Of a stretch of DNA of 64,000 nt, positions 35,936 to 47,214 are shown one piece after another (within the stretch, counting starts at the first letter, position 1; every line of letters starts with the position of its first letter). The stretch spans positions 359,426 through 423,425 of the forward strand of contig NW_020654289.1 in assembly GCF_003589595.1 (NCBI RefSeq), written 5' to 3'. This stretch comes from Hyposmocoma kahamanoa (Eukaryota > Arthropoda > Insecta > Lepidoptera > Cosmopterigidae). The translations under genes were made by a program, and so were the position numbers. The notes below the pieces were generated by a model. That model saw only the letters and a list, made by a program, of their open reading frames with translations, ran no database searches and had not been told where the DNA came from.

Positions 35936-36190
35936 TAAGACTCTTGTGGACTTACAGGTCAATCAAGGTAACGTCCAGCAAGATTAATTTTATTACATTC
36001 CTCACGTAGCTCATAAATCTACTTAGTCTCTAGTGCTTAGTTACAGAATTCTGTTTTCGCCTGTCATTGGCTTTTGTATCAGAATTATATTAACAATAAT
36101 ATAAGAAGAAAAATGTTAAGATTATCAGCAATTAAAATGGTTCTACAGTCGTACATTCCTTGCGTAGCAGTGGAGGCCCACGGCTTTTTT

Positions 36191-36222
36191 TCCCGTCACT
36201 TGATGTTATAAAAAAAAAATTC
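36191..36222 (+). repeat. Repeat A, poly(A)-end fragment
   Basis: 'cccgtcacttgatgttataa' followed by A-run is the terminal piece of repeat A in sense orientation. It supports poly(A) as that family's true 3' end. Confidence 0.6.
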
Positions 36223-36420
36223 GTGAATTTCCGTTGGTTCCGAACGCTGTTTAACATTAAGCCGAATTATTTACGAAAGTCCGTCTAACAAATACTTCTT
36301 CCGTTCTCTCATACGCTCTTGGTCGTGAATTCCTGCCTATAAATTACTACACGTTTAGAAAGCGAAACTATTTGTTTTTTCAATGGTCACTGCTGACTGT
36401 CAGTTGTGACCATAAATGGC

Positions 36421-36575
36421 CCGAAACAAAATAAACAAATAAGTATACGCGAAACAAATAGGTAATTGGTACCTATATGTTTGAAGAAACAAATAGGTAT
36501 ACGCGATTTAGATCCGAAAAAATAGTTTGATTTCCTATATGTAATAATCACGAAACCCTAAGAACCCATTGTAGG
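36421..36575 (-). mobile_element. Element P, copy 2 (damaged)
   Basis: Carries 'ggtatacgcgatttagatcc', 'gaaaaaatagtttga' and 'tttcctatatgtaataatca' (36498-36550), then 'cgaaaccctaagaaccc'. This corresponds in reverse to the flank 'ttcttaggttttcgcgattg' of copy 3. The other arm is broken into 'tatacgcgaaacaaataggt' pieces. Confidence 0.55.
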
Positions 36576-37789
36576 ACATGGGTTTCAATCAAGAAGAAAT
36601 TCTTAAGCGATATTTACTATCACGCTGGTCTACGTGATTGGAAAATATCCATTTTGATTATAAATATCGATCGTAAACGAGATAATCCGAGTTGTAGGTC
36701 AATTAATACGTTTTGATCGGACAGATAATGTCGTTTTGCACTTTGCGAATACGTCCAATGTGAATTTTGATTGATAAATTATTTCGTCATAGTACCATTC
36801 TAAGTAAGTGTTATAAAAAAAAAAATCTTATTTTATCTTTCGCTTCTGCGCTGAAACTGTGCGGTACGGCTCTTATAAAAGTTTAAAATCTTACCAGCAA
36901 CACTCTGCTAGTTATCTTAACAACTGACAAAGAAATATAAATGTAGGACATAACACAACAGCGTTGCACAGCCATCACCCCTTCCACCCTAGCATATGAC
37001 TGAGAGTGATTGGCAAGATGTGGTCTCCACCAGACAAAAATCCAATTTCGGTAATAGAGTGCACGTATCCGTCAAATATTTATATATTTAGTAATTATTT
37101 AAAAGTTGAATATTAGGCATTGGGTTCGTATACATACGAGCAATTATTGCACCCTCTTCTTATTATTTTTTTATGATTATCCTGTTACCCCGAAATTGTC
37201 TGGAAGAGATTGCTATTTAGAAATAAGGTTGCAAGTTAAGCCCTGTCTTTTGTATTTTGTTCGTTTTTGTATTTGTATGCACTCTAGAGTATTTGTATTG
37301 TATCGGAATCTATGTTCTTATAGAAACAATTTTGCGAGTGATCCCTAAATATTTATTCTTTATTTATTTACAACAATTTTATCTTTTCTAGCAGCGTCAA
37401 GCAGGATTATTGTACTCATTAATTATTTGGAGATTAAAATGTCAATTAAGTTATTTTCGTGACTAATAATAATAATAAATTATTGTAATTATATTTGAGG
37501 CGTCAGACAATATTGAATCAGGTTGGTTATATCCGGCGGCTCAGAATAAGCATGCACGTCGGATGTAAGTAATTGGAAAAGGGCAGGGACGACATTGTAA
37601 CAACAAAAGGTTTTCCATTTCAGTTTTCATGGCCGGACGGTCGGACTACCTGACCTACGTGACCAGATAACTAGGACTGTCCTTTTCGCCCATCTTTTGA
37701 ATGGACGACTTCTTCCTGCACATTCCACAGGTAAGCCGAAACGATGCCAACTTACCGGCTAAACTTTTATTAAATACAATGCTGTGATG
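36576..37789. other. Unannotated intronic sequence
   Basis: AT-rich. The ORF at 37106-37348 has no recognisable domain. Confidence 0.45.
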
Positions 37790-38385
37790 TAGTGATGAAA
37801 GAGACTCAGTCTTTTAAGGCGTTTTATAAAGACTTACAGGACTTGACTATAGAATTAAGACTGGAAGTTCGAGTTTTTATTAATAAGACTCAATCGATAC
37901 ACTAAAACACTTGAAACGACTTATACGACTTAAACGCCTGGAACGACTTAAACGACTCGAGTTGTTTGCAATGGACTTATACCTATTTTATGTCTTATTA
38001 AGCCCGAAGGTTATAAATAAAAATGAAATAGTATGTAGTAAATAATCACCTTTTCTTAATTAGTTATAATTAACTGACTTCTGTGGACAAAGCTACGTTA
38101 ACGTTATCCATCAATCGTAAAATAAATATCTTGTGGGTAGAAATAAAACCACGCCATACTCGCGACTCCCGACGCGAAGACCCGAAGGCCAGAAGGCGCC
38201 AGTTGTTTTAGTCCTACAAGTCTTTTAAGCTTCTTAGGGTTAAAATGCTTCGACTTGAATTAGTCTTCAGTTTTAGTCGTATGACTCAAGACTTGAGGGT
38301 TAAAAGACTAGACTAGTCGTGTGGCGTTAAAAATGAGTTGAGGTTTTTTAAAAGGCCTTAAAAGATTGAGTGTCTTTCATCACTA
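37790..38385. mobile_element. hAT-type non-autonomous transposon
   Basis: 596-bp element. Its ends are TAGTGATGAAAG (37790-37801) and the inverted CTTTCATCACTA (38374-38385). The inverted repeat continues inward for about 32 bp ('tcagtcttttaaggc' against 'gccttaaaagattga'). It is flanked by ctgtgatg (37782-37789) and ctgtgagg (38386-38393), an 8-bp duplication with one mismatch. TAGTGATG-type ends with 8-bp duplications fit the hAT superfamily. There is no transposase. The interior is rich in short GACTTA/CGACTT motifs (about 37840-37960 and 38215-38310). It sits 0.4 kb inside the intron from exon 1. Confidence 0.75.
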
Positions 38386-38449
38386 CTGTGAGGATACCTC
38401 ACTGTGCTTGGTGACGAATAAGTCCATTATAGAACCGCTGAACAAAAAA

Positions 38450-38722
38450 CGGTGGTCGCTCAGGGCATCGCTTGGTCGGAGGTCGGAGGTCGGCGGTTCG
38501 TACTTACGACTTAAATTCTAAGTTACGTACATTTGTGACTTAGTATCTATATCCCACTAACGGTGAAAGAAAAAAGCGCAAGGATGCATCTCGAAGACAG
38601 CTCAAAGACTTTGGAAAACGTGTGAACGTCCTTTACCTGCAAGCCAATGCAGCGCAAAACCCTCTCCCTAGAGGAGACACGTGTCCAATAGTAGAATGTT
38701 TAGCGGGTTAATGATGTTAATC
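38450..38722 (+). repeat. tRNA-derived SINE (GATGAT-tail type), near complete
   Basis: A tRNA-like head (about 38450-38505; 'ggtcgctcagggcatcgc', then 'gtcggcggttcg') is followed by 'aagttacgtacatttgtgac' (38520-38540), 'acggtgaaag' and 'ccaatgcagcgcaaaaccct'. The end is 'ccaatagtagaatgtttagc' and 'gggttaatgatgtta' (about 38683-38722). This is the layout of a widespread lepidopteran SINE. Its tail ends about 96 bp from the splice donor of coding exon 1. Confidence 0.7.
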
Positions 38723-38818
38723 AGAACCGTATACTTCCACGATAGTGATAAGCACACAAGTAGGCAATCTACGAGTAAAGCAAACAAGGAAAGTGATAAA
38801 AATGTAAATGCAAATTAC

Positions 38819-38924
38819 CTTTGGTGCTTTCGACGACACAGTCGAACCTCCACAGCAGAAGCGCGACGTAAAACGTCAGGAGCATCTTGCCCGATAATAA
38901 CTCACTTTTACGGCCCATCCTCAT
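38819..38924 (-). CDS. DIP/lachesin-like immunoglobulin protein, coding exon 1 (signal peptide)
   Basis: First coding exon of the gene whose Ig exon is at 2677-2849. It gives 35 codons plus one base. From the first ATG (38924-38922) a basic leader 'MRMGRKSELLSGK' precedes 'MLLTFYVALLLWRF', a typical hydrophobic signal-peptide core, then 'DCVVESTK'. In-frame ATGs also occur at 38918 and 38885. The last has the best fit to a compact signal peptide (22 residues to the exon end) and an A at -3, so the true start is undecided. The donor is AAAG|GTAATT (38819/38818), a good consensus. It ends in phase 1, and the Ig exon begins with TG, making a Val codon across the junction. Length, phase and function all fit the 5' coding exon of a secreted Ig-family protein. 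The pairing across 36 kb is inferred. Confidence 0.72.
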
Positions 38925-39400
38925 AGCCTTTTACCCTGGCGCCTTCCACGCCGGCTCGCCACATCACAACGTTTTATACTACACAGTACAAAATTACGCG
39001 TTTAGCACGGAAGTACACACCATCAATATACTTCTACGTGTCCCGGCACAGACTTGAACGTCACTGTTACGTTAGCGCGCGTCCCTACGAATATTTTTAT
39101 CACACCGCTTTATACAATAAAATTGCGAACGATAATATGAGTGATAAAATTTATACACGCTGCAGAAACTGTGATTTGCTCTCACGGAAAAGTTTTAACA
39201 GCTTGAAACGTCCCGATAGCGCGCGATGATACGAAACTACGGCACAAGTTTATTGCAACAGAATACAAAAGTCTCCTCTTCTAAAATAATGCGACAGTTA
39301 CGGGAGACACTTTTTACGAGGTCTCTCGATTGGGCGATAAAAGTTATTTACGTCGTGCATCTATGATGCGGCGCGGCCGCTACATTGTGCGGGGCATACC
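38925..39400 (-). promoter_or_regulatory. Putative 5' UTR and promoter region of the DIP-like gene
   Basis: This stretch, directly upstream of the start codons on the minus strand, is less AT-rich than its surroundings and has no transposon landmark. TATA-like sites on the minus strand are TATAAAAC (38982-38975, only about 50 bases before the first ATG) and TATAAATT (near 39150). A 'ttgttacag' followed by GC-rich sequence (39405-39360, minus strand) could be the acceptor of a 5' UTR exon. The transcription start cannot be fixed from sequence alone. Confidence 0.3.
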
Positions 39401-42063
39401 TGTAACAAAACATTGGGGTTAAACAAAAGCTGAGCAATTTCAATTGGTATAGATGTTATGTGTCGTGAAAAATGGTCCAAAATCTGGCTATTATTTCCAG
39501 CGTTTGGAAAACTATGCCAGCGCTTTATAAATATTGTGGGACTGGCACAATTACGAAGTAGCGTAACACAATAAATTTGTTATAAACATTCTAACAGCGC
39601 TAGTTACATTAGTTTCGAAGTTTGCCGCTAAATGGCACTAACCCAAAATATACGATTTCTAAATCGTTGCTCTAAGAATGTAACAAACTTAATGCTTAAA
39701 TCATAAGTAGGTTTTATAATACCTGAAACACCTTATATAATATAATATAATATAATATTATATTAAAGTGATTTAAGTTATTATGATCCTCACTCGACGG
39801 TAGCCCGAACCTTTGGCGATTGTTCGGGCGTTGATGTAAGACCACCTGGAGCGACTTTTATTAGTCAATATACACCGCTCGTAACGGATTACAAAACAAA
39901 AACAGAACGGGTGTGACAGTGCTCCGTCAGGTTTGTTAAAAATGTGTTTGGTAGGAAGTGCCAAGTTTTAGTACTTCACAATAAACTGTAATTTACGGAT
40001 ATCCTTGTTTATTTCCTGAACTTCCAAAGAGAGCACCAGCTAGCCGAGCAAAACTTTACCAACTTTTACCCCTCTTATCTACTACAATGGCCTATTCTAA
40101 ATTGTTTTGAAAAATTATGTTAAATAGCTTCTATTGTCGTAGTGCTATGAATAAAATAAAAGATTTCAGGTTTAGGTTTACTCAGATACATATTTCGTAT
40201 CAGATCGTACCGTGAGACTACCTTACTGTTTACTAGTCAACAATACACAAGAAACAATGCCTAATAGGTATAAATAAATTACCCGTATGTCGACCTACTC
40301 AAATATGCTAACTGGGATCGTCTGTGGCATCGATCGGGTCCATTTTTTTGGAAAATCATTTCATCGCCCTTTTTTATAATCGAGACAACATGTGCTGTAC
40401 TATGAAATGGAAAAGTTTATAATGTTGCGTTTGTAATTGAATATTCTTTAACATTCACAAAATTAAATCCCTGTAAGCCAAAGTTTCGAAACGATTTACA
40501 GACAAGCTTATCACATACGTTTTAGGTTATTGTTAAGTTCTCCGATTTTACAACCGTTCAAAACCAGCTATTTAGTGTAATAGCGGCTAATTTCCAACAA
40601 ACGAATACCTAAACAGTATGGGGCAATAAACATGGATATGGCGGGAGTCGTAAAAGAAGATTGCTCACGCAAGAAGTTGTTGCTCTAATGGGATTCCTTC
40701 CTGTGAGCCGAGATTCTGGCCCACCTTGCACGCAAGCGACAGGAACTTCTCACAGCCTTTTGTTGATTCGACCTACCTTTCACTGTCTGTCGTAAATATA
40801 AAAGTGCATTTTACTGTCTTCAATTATTTAAAACTCTTCCAAACATTACATCGCTTTTAATTTATATTCGGCATTTGACAATATGGAGACAGTCTTTTGC
40901 AACTTTTTAAAAATATTACACCTACATTTCCATTAGGACAGTGTGGTCTATGCGACTCTCAGAATTGAATTTTATTTTCAAATGAACGCACTGATAATAA
41001 TTTGAGAGCAGCCAACAAGCATTAAGAGACAAAACCCTAAAAACGTCAACGCATTAAAATGAAAACAAGGCACTACAGCTGCGGGAGTCCCTGCTCTTTG
41101 TAAAGATGATAATAAAAGGATTTTCTCGGTAATATAAACACGGAAAATACCTATTAACCTATTCGTATTTATTAAAGCTTCCCTAAGCCCCTGAAAACCT
41201 TGTTGGTAAATTTTAGAAATGAAATTAATATAACTTTGTTTTGTGCTTCTATTAATTTCTCTTGCTTTCTGAATTATAATCGTTATTGCATGAACCCAAA
41301 GAATGTTCGCTTAAGTTACCTACATGCAGTGCGATGAAGCCTAAATAGATTTTTCTAGACAACTGGCTTTGGTGTTTTCCAGGCAATGAGAGGAGCACGA
41401 AATGTTGGACGAGTAATGTCAAAGGTAAAGGTTCTTAACGCAACGAAGTTGAAACGAGGAAATGCGGACATATCGTATAGGAGGCCCAGAGTGCCGTGCA
41501 CTACATTTTATCCGACACACAAAGGGTTGCCACGAGAAATCAAATACCGACCAGAGGGTGGAAAACTATCCAGTATTTTTGGCAAAAACGAACGAGAAAC
41601 AAGCACTTTGTGTACATTGCACGGTACGCTTTGTTGTATAAATATTAGGGATGCTCTCGGACGAACACAGTCAGGACGGAATGATGAAATCGTTTCCTAC
41701 GTTAAGATAGCTCGCGAACTCGGAAGTATTGTTTATTATGTTAAAGATCATTTGTATCTGAAATTCCAACAATGATTTCACGTCAACGTAAGCTTAGCAG
41801 GGCACTTTATATCTGATAGGACATCTCAACAAGCACGTCTTGCCGTCCATGGTGTTACCGTATATTATATAGATATAATTATAATTTGTGTAATTAAATT
41901 CATAAACAACTATGCAACATGAAATTAAAGAAAAATATTTCAAGTAATGTCTCGTTCGACCTAATAGACTCCACTTTCAATTTGATTCAAATTACAAAAT
42001 TAATATAATAGATGCGGACATCAATATTGTACGACTGTATTCAATTACAAGTTAATACCAATA
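39401..42063. other. Unannotated upstream sequence
   Basis: AT-rich. Contains a (TATAA)n run at about 39733-39765 and an uninterrupted 129-codon frame at 41386-41775 (plus) preceded by a 'ttttccag' acceptor-like site. That frame has no domain I recognise. Confidence 0.4.
39733..39768. repeat. (TATAA)n microsatellite
   Basis: Six or so tandem TATAA pentamers ending in a short palindrome (aatattatatt). Confidence 0.8.
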
Positions 42064-42115
42064 AATTCTGAGAAACCCTAAAGACTCAGGAGAGTCTTTA
42101 GGGTTTCTCAGAATT
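42064..42115. repeat. Perfect 24-bp-arm hairpin
   Basis: 42064-42087 ('aattctgagaaaccctaaag' then actc) is the exact reverse complement of 42092-42115, with an AGGA loop. There are no mismatches. It is isolated: no flanking repeat family was recognised. Confidence 0.85.
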
Positions 42116-42207
42116 ATAGGTAGGTTTATAGGAATAAAGCATTGATTCTACATGTGCATAATCTTAGTTTATATATATTATACTATATCTTACATAAGTA
42201 ATATGAG

Positions 42208-42415
42208 AATAATAATAACGCATACACTCAACATAGCCCCGCACTAGGGAAACCCTGTGTCGCGGGTGCCATGGACACACATATAGACAACCACAAATTA
42301 CACCCAAACTCACGAGAGAAATAAATGTAGGCCATACAAATATTTATCGGCCCGAGAATCGGACCTGGGACTTCTGCGTGGCAATCCTGCATAGTATTTA
42401 GCCACGCAGGCAGTT
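42208..42415 (-). repeat. SINE B copy
   Basis: (AAT)n at 42208-42218, then 'catagccccgcactagggaa', 'cgcgggtgccatggacacac', 'tgtaggccatacaaatattt' and a decayed tRNA head ('gagaatcggacctggga') ending near 42413. Sense is on the minus strand. Confidence 0.8.
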
Positions 42416-43325
42416 AAACTAGAATAACTGTATATTATAGAAATAGCTAGTTGAATTTGACTGTTGCATCAACACGCATTCTTTAATACACGCCGACGAT
42501 TTGAATTTTGTAATCTCAAATTTCTTGGTTACCCTAAATCAACAAACATAATAAGTAAGGGTTTATATTGGACTGGTAGATACGAGCTCTAAAGACTGCC
42601 GCTACTTTTTAAGAGACTAATATAAAGAAATAAGAAAGAGAGAAATCAATTAAAGAAAATAGACAACTAAATGAGAAAAAGGTTTCGGCAGCTAATACGT
42701 CACGATAGGTATTTAGAAGTGTTATAGAAGACAAGATAGTATAAAAGAGAGACAAGGGAAGACGTAGAGGAAGTTATTTAAATCAGATAAGAGAAATAGT
42801 TAATGTCGTATCGGGAAGTAATAGTTAGGAGGCTGAATAGAGATGAGAAGCGATTACTCCACCTACAAAAGCCTAACTTTTAAATAATGAGAAAAAAAGA
42901 AAGACATACAACCTATTAAGAACTAAGGTACTTCAGTGCCAAGCTCAAACGTTTATAAAATAATGAACATTTAAGTAAACAAAAGCAAAAAGAATGAGAC
43001 GGTATTTAAGTCTTAAAACAAGATATTAAACATGCATAAAAGATAGTAAAAACCTTTAGACAATAGGCGTGTAACCGCCGCCTTTACAAGGTGATTTATT
43101 ATGACAGCCGGAGCCATTTAACTAAAATACTGCTAAAAGAAAACCAAGTATAACGCAGCAACCCTAAAAGGACATGAAAAATAAATTATTGCAAAGTGGT
43201 ACAATTCGGAAGATTATTGGAATGACGGTTGAATCTTCGAAGTCGGTCTGATCGCGATTATGATTCACACTGTTACAAACATTTTGTGGGAACAATTGAG
43301 AGGACGACACACGCTTGTGTATGTT
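42416..43325. other. Unannotated sequence
   Basis: A-rich, low complexity, with 'agaaagagagaaat'-type purine stretches at 42600-42900. No feature supported. Confidence 0.45.
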
Positions 43326-43329
43326 TAGT

Positions 43330-43515
43330 AGCATCACCACATCAAACGTCCATGAAACCTGCATTTCGAAGGAGGCTCACAGCAAATGGAAAAAGTTTGA
43401 ATACCTCAACCAGCATTGGGCTAGCGTGGCGAACTGCTACCTAAATGATCTCCTGGATAAGAACCATGGAAAACAGTGACAAATAAATAATGGGACGATG
43501 ACGATAATGACTAGA
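43330..43515 (+). repeat. SINE 3' half (GATGAT-tail type)
   Basis: 'catgaaacctgcatttcgaa' (near 43350), 'accagcattgggctagcgtg' (43408-43428) and 'gataagaaccatggaaaaca', ending 'gggacgatgacgataatgac' (43492-43511). The same family as the copy beside exon 1, with the 5' half missing. Confidence 0.65.
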
Positions 43516-46500
43516 TATGAAATCTTAACAGCGATGTATGAATACTCCAAGTTACACCGCATGGTGAACTATGAACCAATCACTCTTGTACCTGAGGTAC
43601 CAGTAGCCTTGTACCTTTGGGATGTTAATAAAGTTCAGTAGTATAGTTTACGTAAAAATGTATAGTCGTTCATTTCGTTCATCCGTTCGTCGTAAGTGAG
43701 CAACAGATCGACGGCCTTAGAGCATGTATACCGGCCGCGTGGATAGTCAGTTGCCAGCAATTTATTTCACTAGAGCTGCCGTCTTTCAAAAGTGGCAGTG
43801 ACCAAAAGCGCTTTATGTTTTTTCTTTCACTACAATTATTTACTTAACGAAATGAAATAATATGACAATTTGAACACTAACTAGTGTTTTGAGTTTCTTA
43901 CACTCTTGTTCTTGGGACGAAACTAATCACCCGAAGATCTGCAATGTTAACTTGTACCAAGAAAAGCACTATTCAAATCCGTAGACGCCGGGTCTAACTC
44001 CTTTGACTTGAACCACTCGGTTGGCAGCCCTATATACGCCGGTTAAAACTGCTGGAAGTATTTAGGATATAAATCAGTTAAACCAAATAATAATGCCTGG
44101 GATATTTTAGCAACAAAAACACAATAAGTAACACGAAGAAACAGGTTATAAATAAAAACACCGTTCTAAACGAAATAATCGACATGTTTTTTAATCAATT
44201 CAAAAATATTAATCGATTTATAAATTTAGGAGATCCTTAAACTATGATTTTTTCATGCAAGAGGGATTCCGGGTAAGGGATTTGTTTTTTTCTCCCAAAT
44301 TTTTAAATAAAGCCTTTTAAATTGCAATGAAAGGCAAATTTATAATTGGAATGCAAACATTTAAAATTTGTGTCATAAGCGTGTGAAAAATTGTGCTTTA
44401 TGATTCGTTTTATGGGAAGAATAAATATTCATCAACCCCATTTAGATTCTAGTCTTCCGCAAGTAGTCATTCATGTAACTTTAATAAATATTATTGTAAG
44501 CAACATAAAATATATTATATTGTTTCTAATTGTTACAAGGCTTATAACTTGTGACACGAATATATCATCCCGTGTTCAGAAAGAATAAAAAGGAAGCGGT
44601 GTTCCCTAGGGACCTATTTCTGACGCGATATTCTTAGAAGATAATTAACTCTTTATGGCGTGACACATCTGTTCGTGGCGGTCGTAATCGTTCACGATAC
44701 GTAGCGAAAGCATGAGATATAACGTACACCCCGTATGATCTACTGCTGGAAACGTATTTTAGAACTTCAGGTCATGCGGGTCAGTTTCTATTATCTTTAG
44801 ATCCGTGTAACAGGTTATAAAGGGTGGTAGTGGAGAAACATCCACACAAAGGCTTTAAATATGCCAAAAACCTCAAAAATGCCTAAAGCAGCAGAAGCAC
44901 ATGCAGGAATAATCCCGGATATGCTTCTATTGTCATATCATTTCTGTCACCAGTTTGCCGACCGTTGTTAGTGATAAAAATGAGAAATATGTTCATGTTT
45001 GTGATTGAGGTGACAAACGGAGCTATTTACGTCCACAGGCCATTTTAAATACAAATTTCAGCGTAATGTGGAAATAGCTTTTTTAAATTGTTTTGATGAG
45101 TTTCTAGCTAAATTGTAGTGTATTTACTCGTATTTACAAATTAATTCCGAGAAAAAAACAAAAGGAGAAATGTACTTGAACAAAAGTACTCGCTTTTTAC
45201 GATTCAAGTTGTATTGATTTCTTTCAATGAGTAGTTTTGTTTCAATCAAACACAAACGACGCTTTGTATTATTTTGAATTTTATTGTATTATTTTATTTT
45301 TCCAAGAATACTTGTTTGCCTCAAATCTAGATATATGTATCTATTCTTTGTTGTTTTTCCATTATTGGTCCTAAATAAATGAAGGGATAGTAGCTTTGCT
45401 AATCCACCGAGGATCCGCTCAAGAATTCAATTTATTCCGGTCCAAAAAAACAATGCCATTAGTAAGTAATTAGGTGGGGTCCTATCTGTTACCCTATGTC
45501 TTGGCTGATGAATATCCATGTTACTTTGTGTTAGAACATTACTGTGAATTTTAAATTACTTATTTTTGTTTTTTATAAATATCCATATATGCGCATACTT
45601 TTAGAATCAAATATCACCAGGAGCTCCATCTGAAATCCATATTTGTTAACGTATTAAGTCGCAGTTTTATGTCGTATCACAAGTCTACAGAGAGTCCAAT
45701 AATTATTATTATTTTCCTTCAACGTTAAAACATTGTGATTATAATTAGTAGTCCGAAGACTCATTCGATCTCAGTAGCATTATTTTGTTTCCACAACAAA
45801 AAATTATCCATTTATGTAATTCTATTACCACACATGTAGTTTACCATACACCAACATTCAATAACATGGTATTTCTATATATCGTACATCTTTACAAGAT
45901 TTGTAAAATCTCATTACCCTAAGAAGGAACGACGACATTAAACTAATGGAACTCGTTCGATAAAACGTCAAAAAGCCGCATCTTCTGTTAGCAAACACAC
46001 ACCAATCGCTGGTCGTGTATCAGTAAAGAAGGATGCCGAAATGTGATTACATTTTGTGTACTATTTTTTCGGGCGAACTCCCATAGTCGGATAATTTCAT
46101 CTATATGTCAAAGGACGCAACCGCTGAAAAATTACTCGTGACTCGAAACTCTTGGTCCTTCAGAATTAGTGACCTTTTCTTTGTCTCTTACGAGACCGAT
46201 ATTAACCGACATTATGCGATTCTCTGTACATTTTATTCGGATAAACTAAACCCTCGTAGATCACTGAGATAAGGTCAGGGCAAGGCTTCCGAGAGAATTT
46301 GCATTAAGAGGTTTGGGATCGTCGCTTTGAAATTTTGGCCATTGCCATTTTACGATTTTGAGTGTATTGTTATTCTGTTTTGTGTATATCATCAAGTTTG
46401 TAAGCCTAAGATTGTATTCAGAGACGTAATTTCAACGTAATTTTTTCGACACAAATGAACGATATTAGAACTCAACGTTGATTTAATGTTAAATAAACGC

Positions 46501-47200
46501 ATATTTATCTTTATCAAGCTCACCTGATATTCTAGTATTTAAAGCTAAGTTTCATCTTTGTCTTTGTCGTAATGCGATTTACAAGGTTCCATGTGGGATT
46601 CAATAACAGAGGTTAACTTTCAGCGATTTCGTAAATGATTCTAGTAAATAATCCTAATCACATATTATTCTGTAATATGTTTCTGAGACATCTGTCTGTT
46701 CCCAGTCCATTTTGCGTACCCTCCGTAAATCTCCACTCAAATGTCCTTAAAAGCCTGATGTAATAAATCGTCCTTAAACCTCATTTTTAAGTATCAAACC
46801 CAATAAAATTTCTCATACATAATTCATACCCTGCCCTAGGGAGAAATGTCAATAAAGTGATGATAAAGTGTCGTAAAATTGCTAGCAATTGCCGGGATGC
46901 CCCAAAGGATTCTGATCTAAGTAGGCAATAAGGCAATAATTAAATTTTATAACGGTTTGAAAGCGTCGCTGCTGTCTTGTCTTTTCTCTTTATTTAAGGC
47001 AGTTCCTATTTGCATCCTTATAGATATACTTACTTATGAGACTATCAATCGCTACCTTGTACTATTCTGACAAACCTCCGTTTCTTCAATTATATTTATC
47101 AATCCTTTTATACAAGCGTTCTTAAATTTCTTACCGCGTTCTCCAGCCTTCTCAAAAAAAAAGTTTTTTTTTCATCTTCCAGGTCGACAGCCGTCTCTTT
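43516..47200. other. Unannotated upstream sequence
   Basis: About 3.7 kb, AT-rich. No coding region, RNA gene or recognised repeat. Confidence 0.45.
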
Positions 47201-47214
47201 CCTTTTCTACTCAT

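Larger units (their letters stand above)
2850..38818 (-). other. First coding intron of the DIP-like gene (about 36 kb)
   Basis: Inferred from the pairing of a signal-peptide exon (donor AAAG|GTAATT at 38819/38818) with the Ig exon (acceptor TTACAG| at 2850) in matching phase. The intron is packed with the transposon remnants listed separately. Long first introns are usual for this family. An unannotated exon inside it cannot be excluded, but I found no other Ig-like or signal-peptide-like coding block. Confidence 0.7.

Noticed and set aside
38681..38926. Plus-strand 81-codon ORF across exon 1
   Set aside because: Overlaps the SINE tail and the antisense of the signal-peptide exon; no domain.
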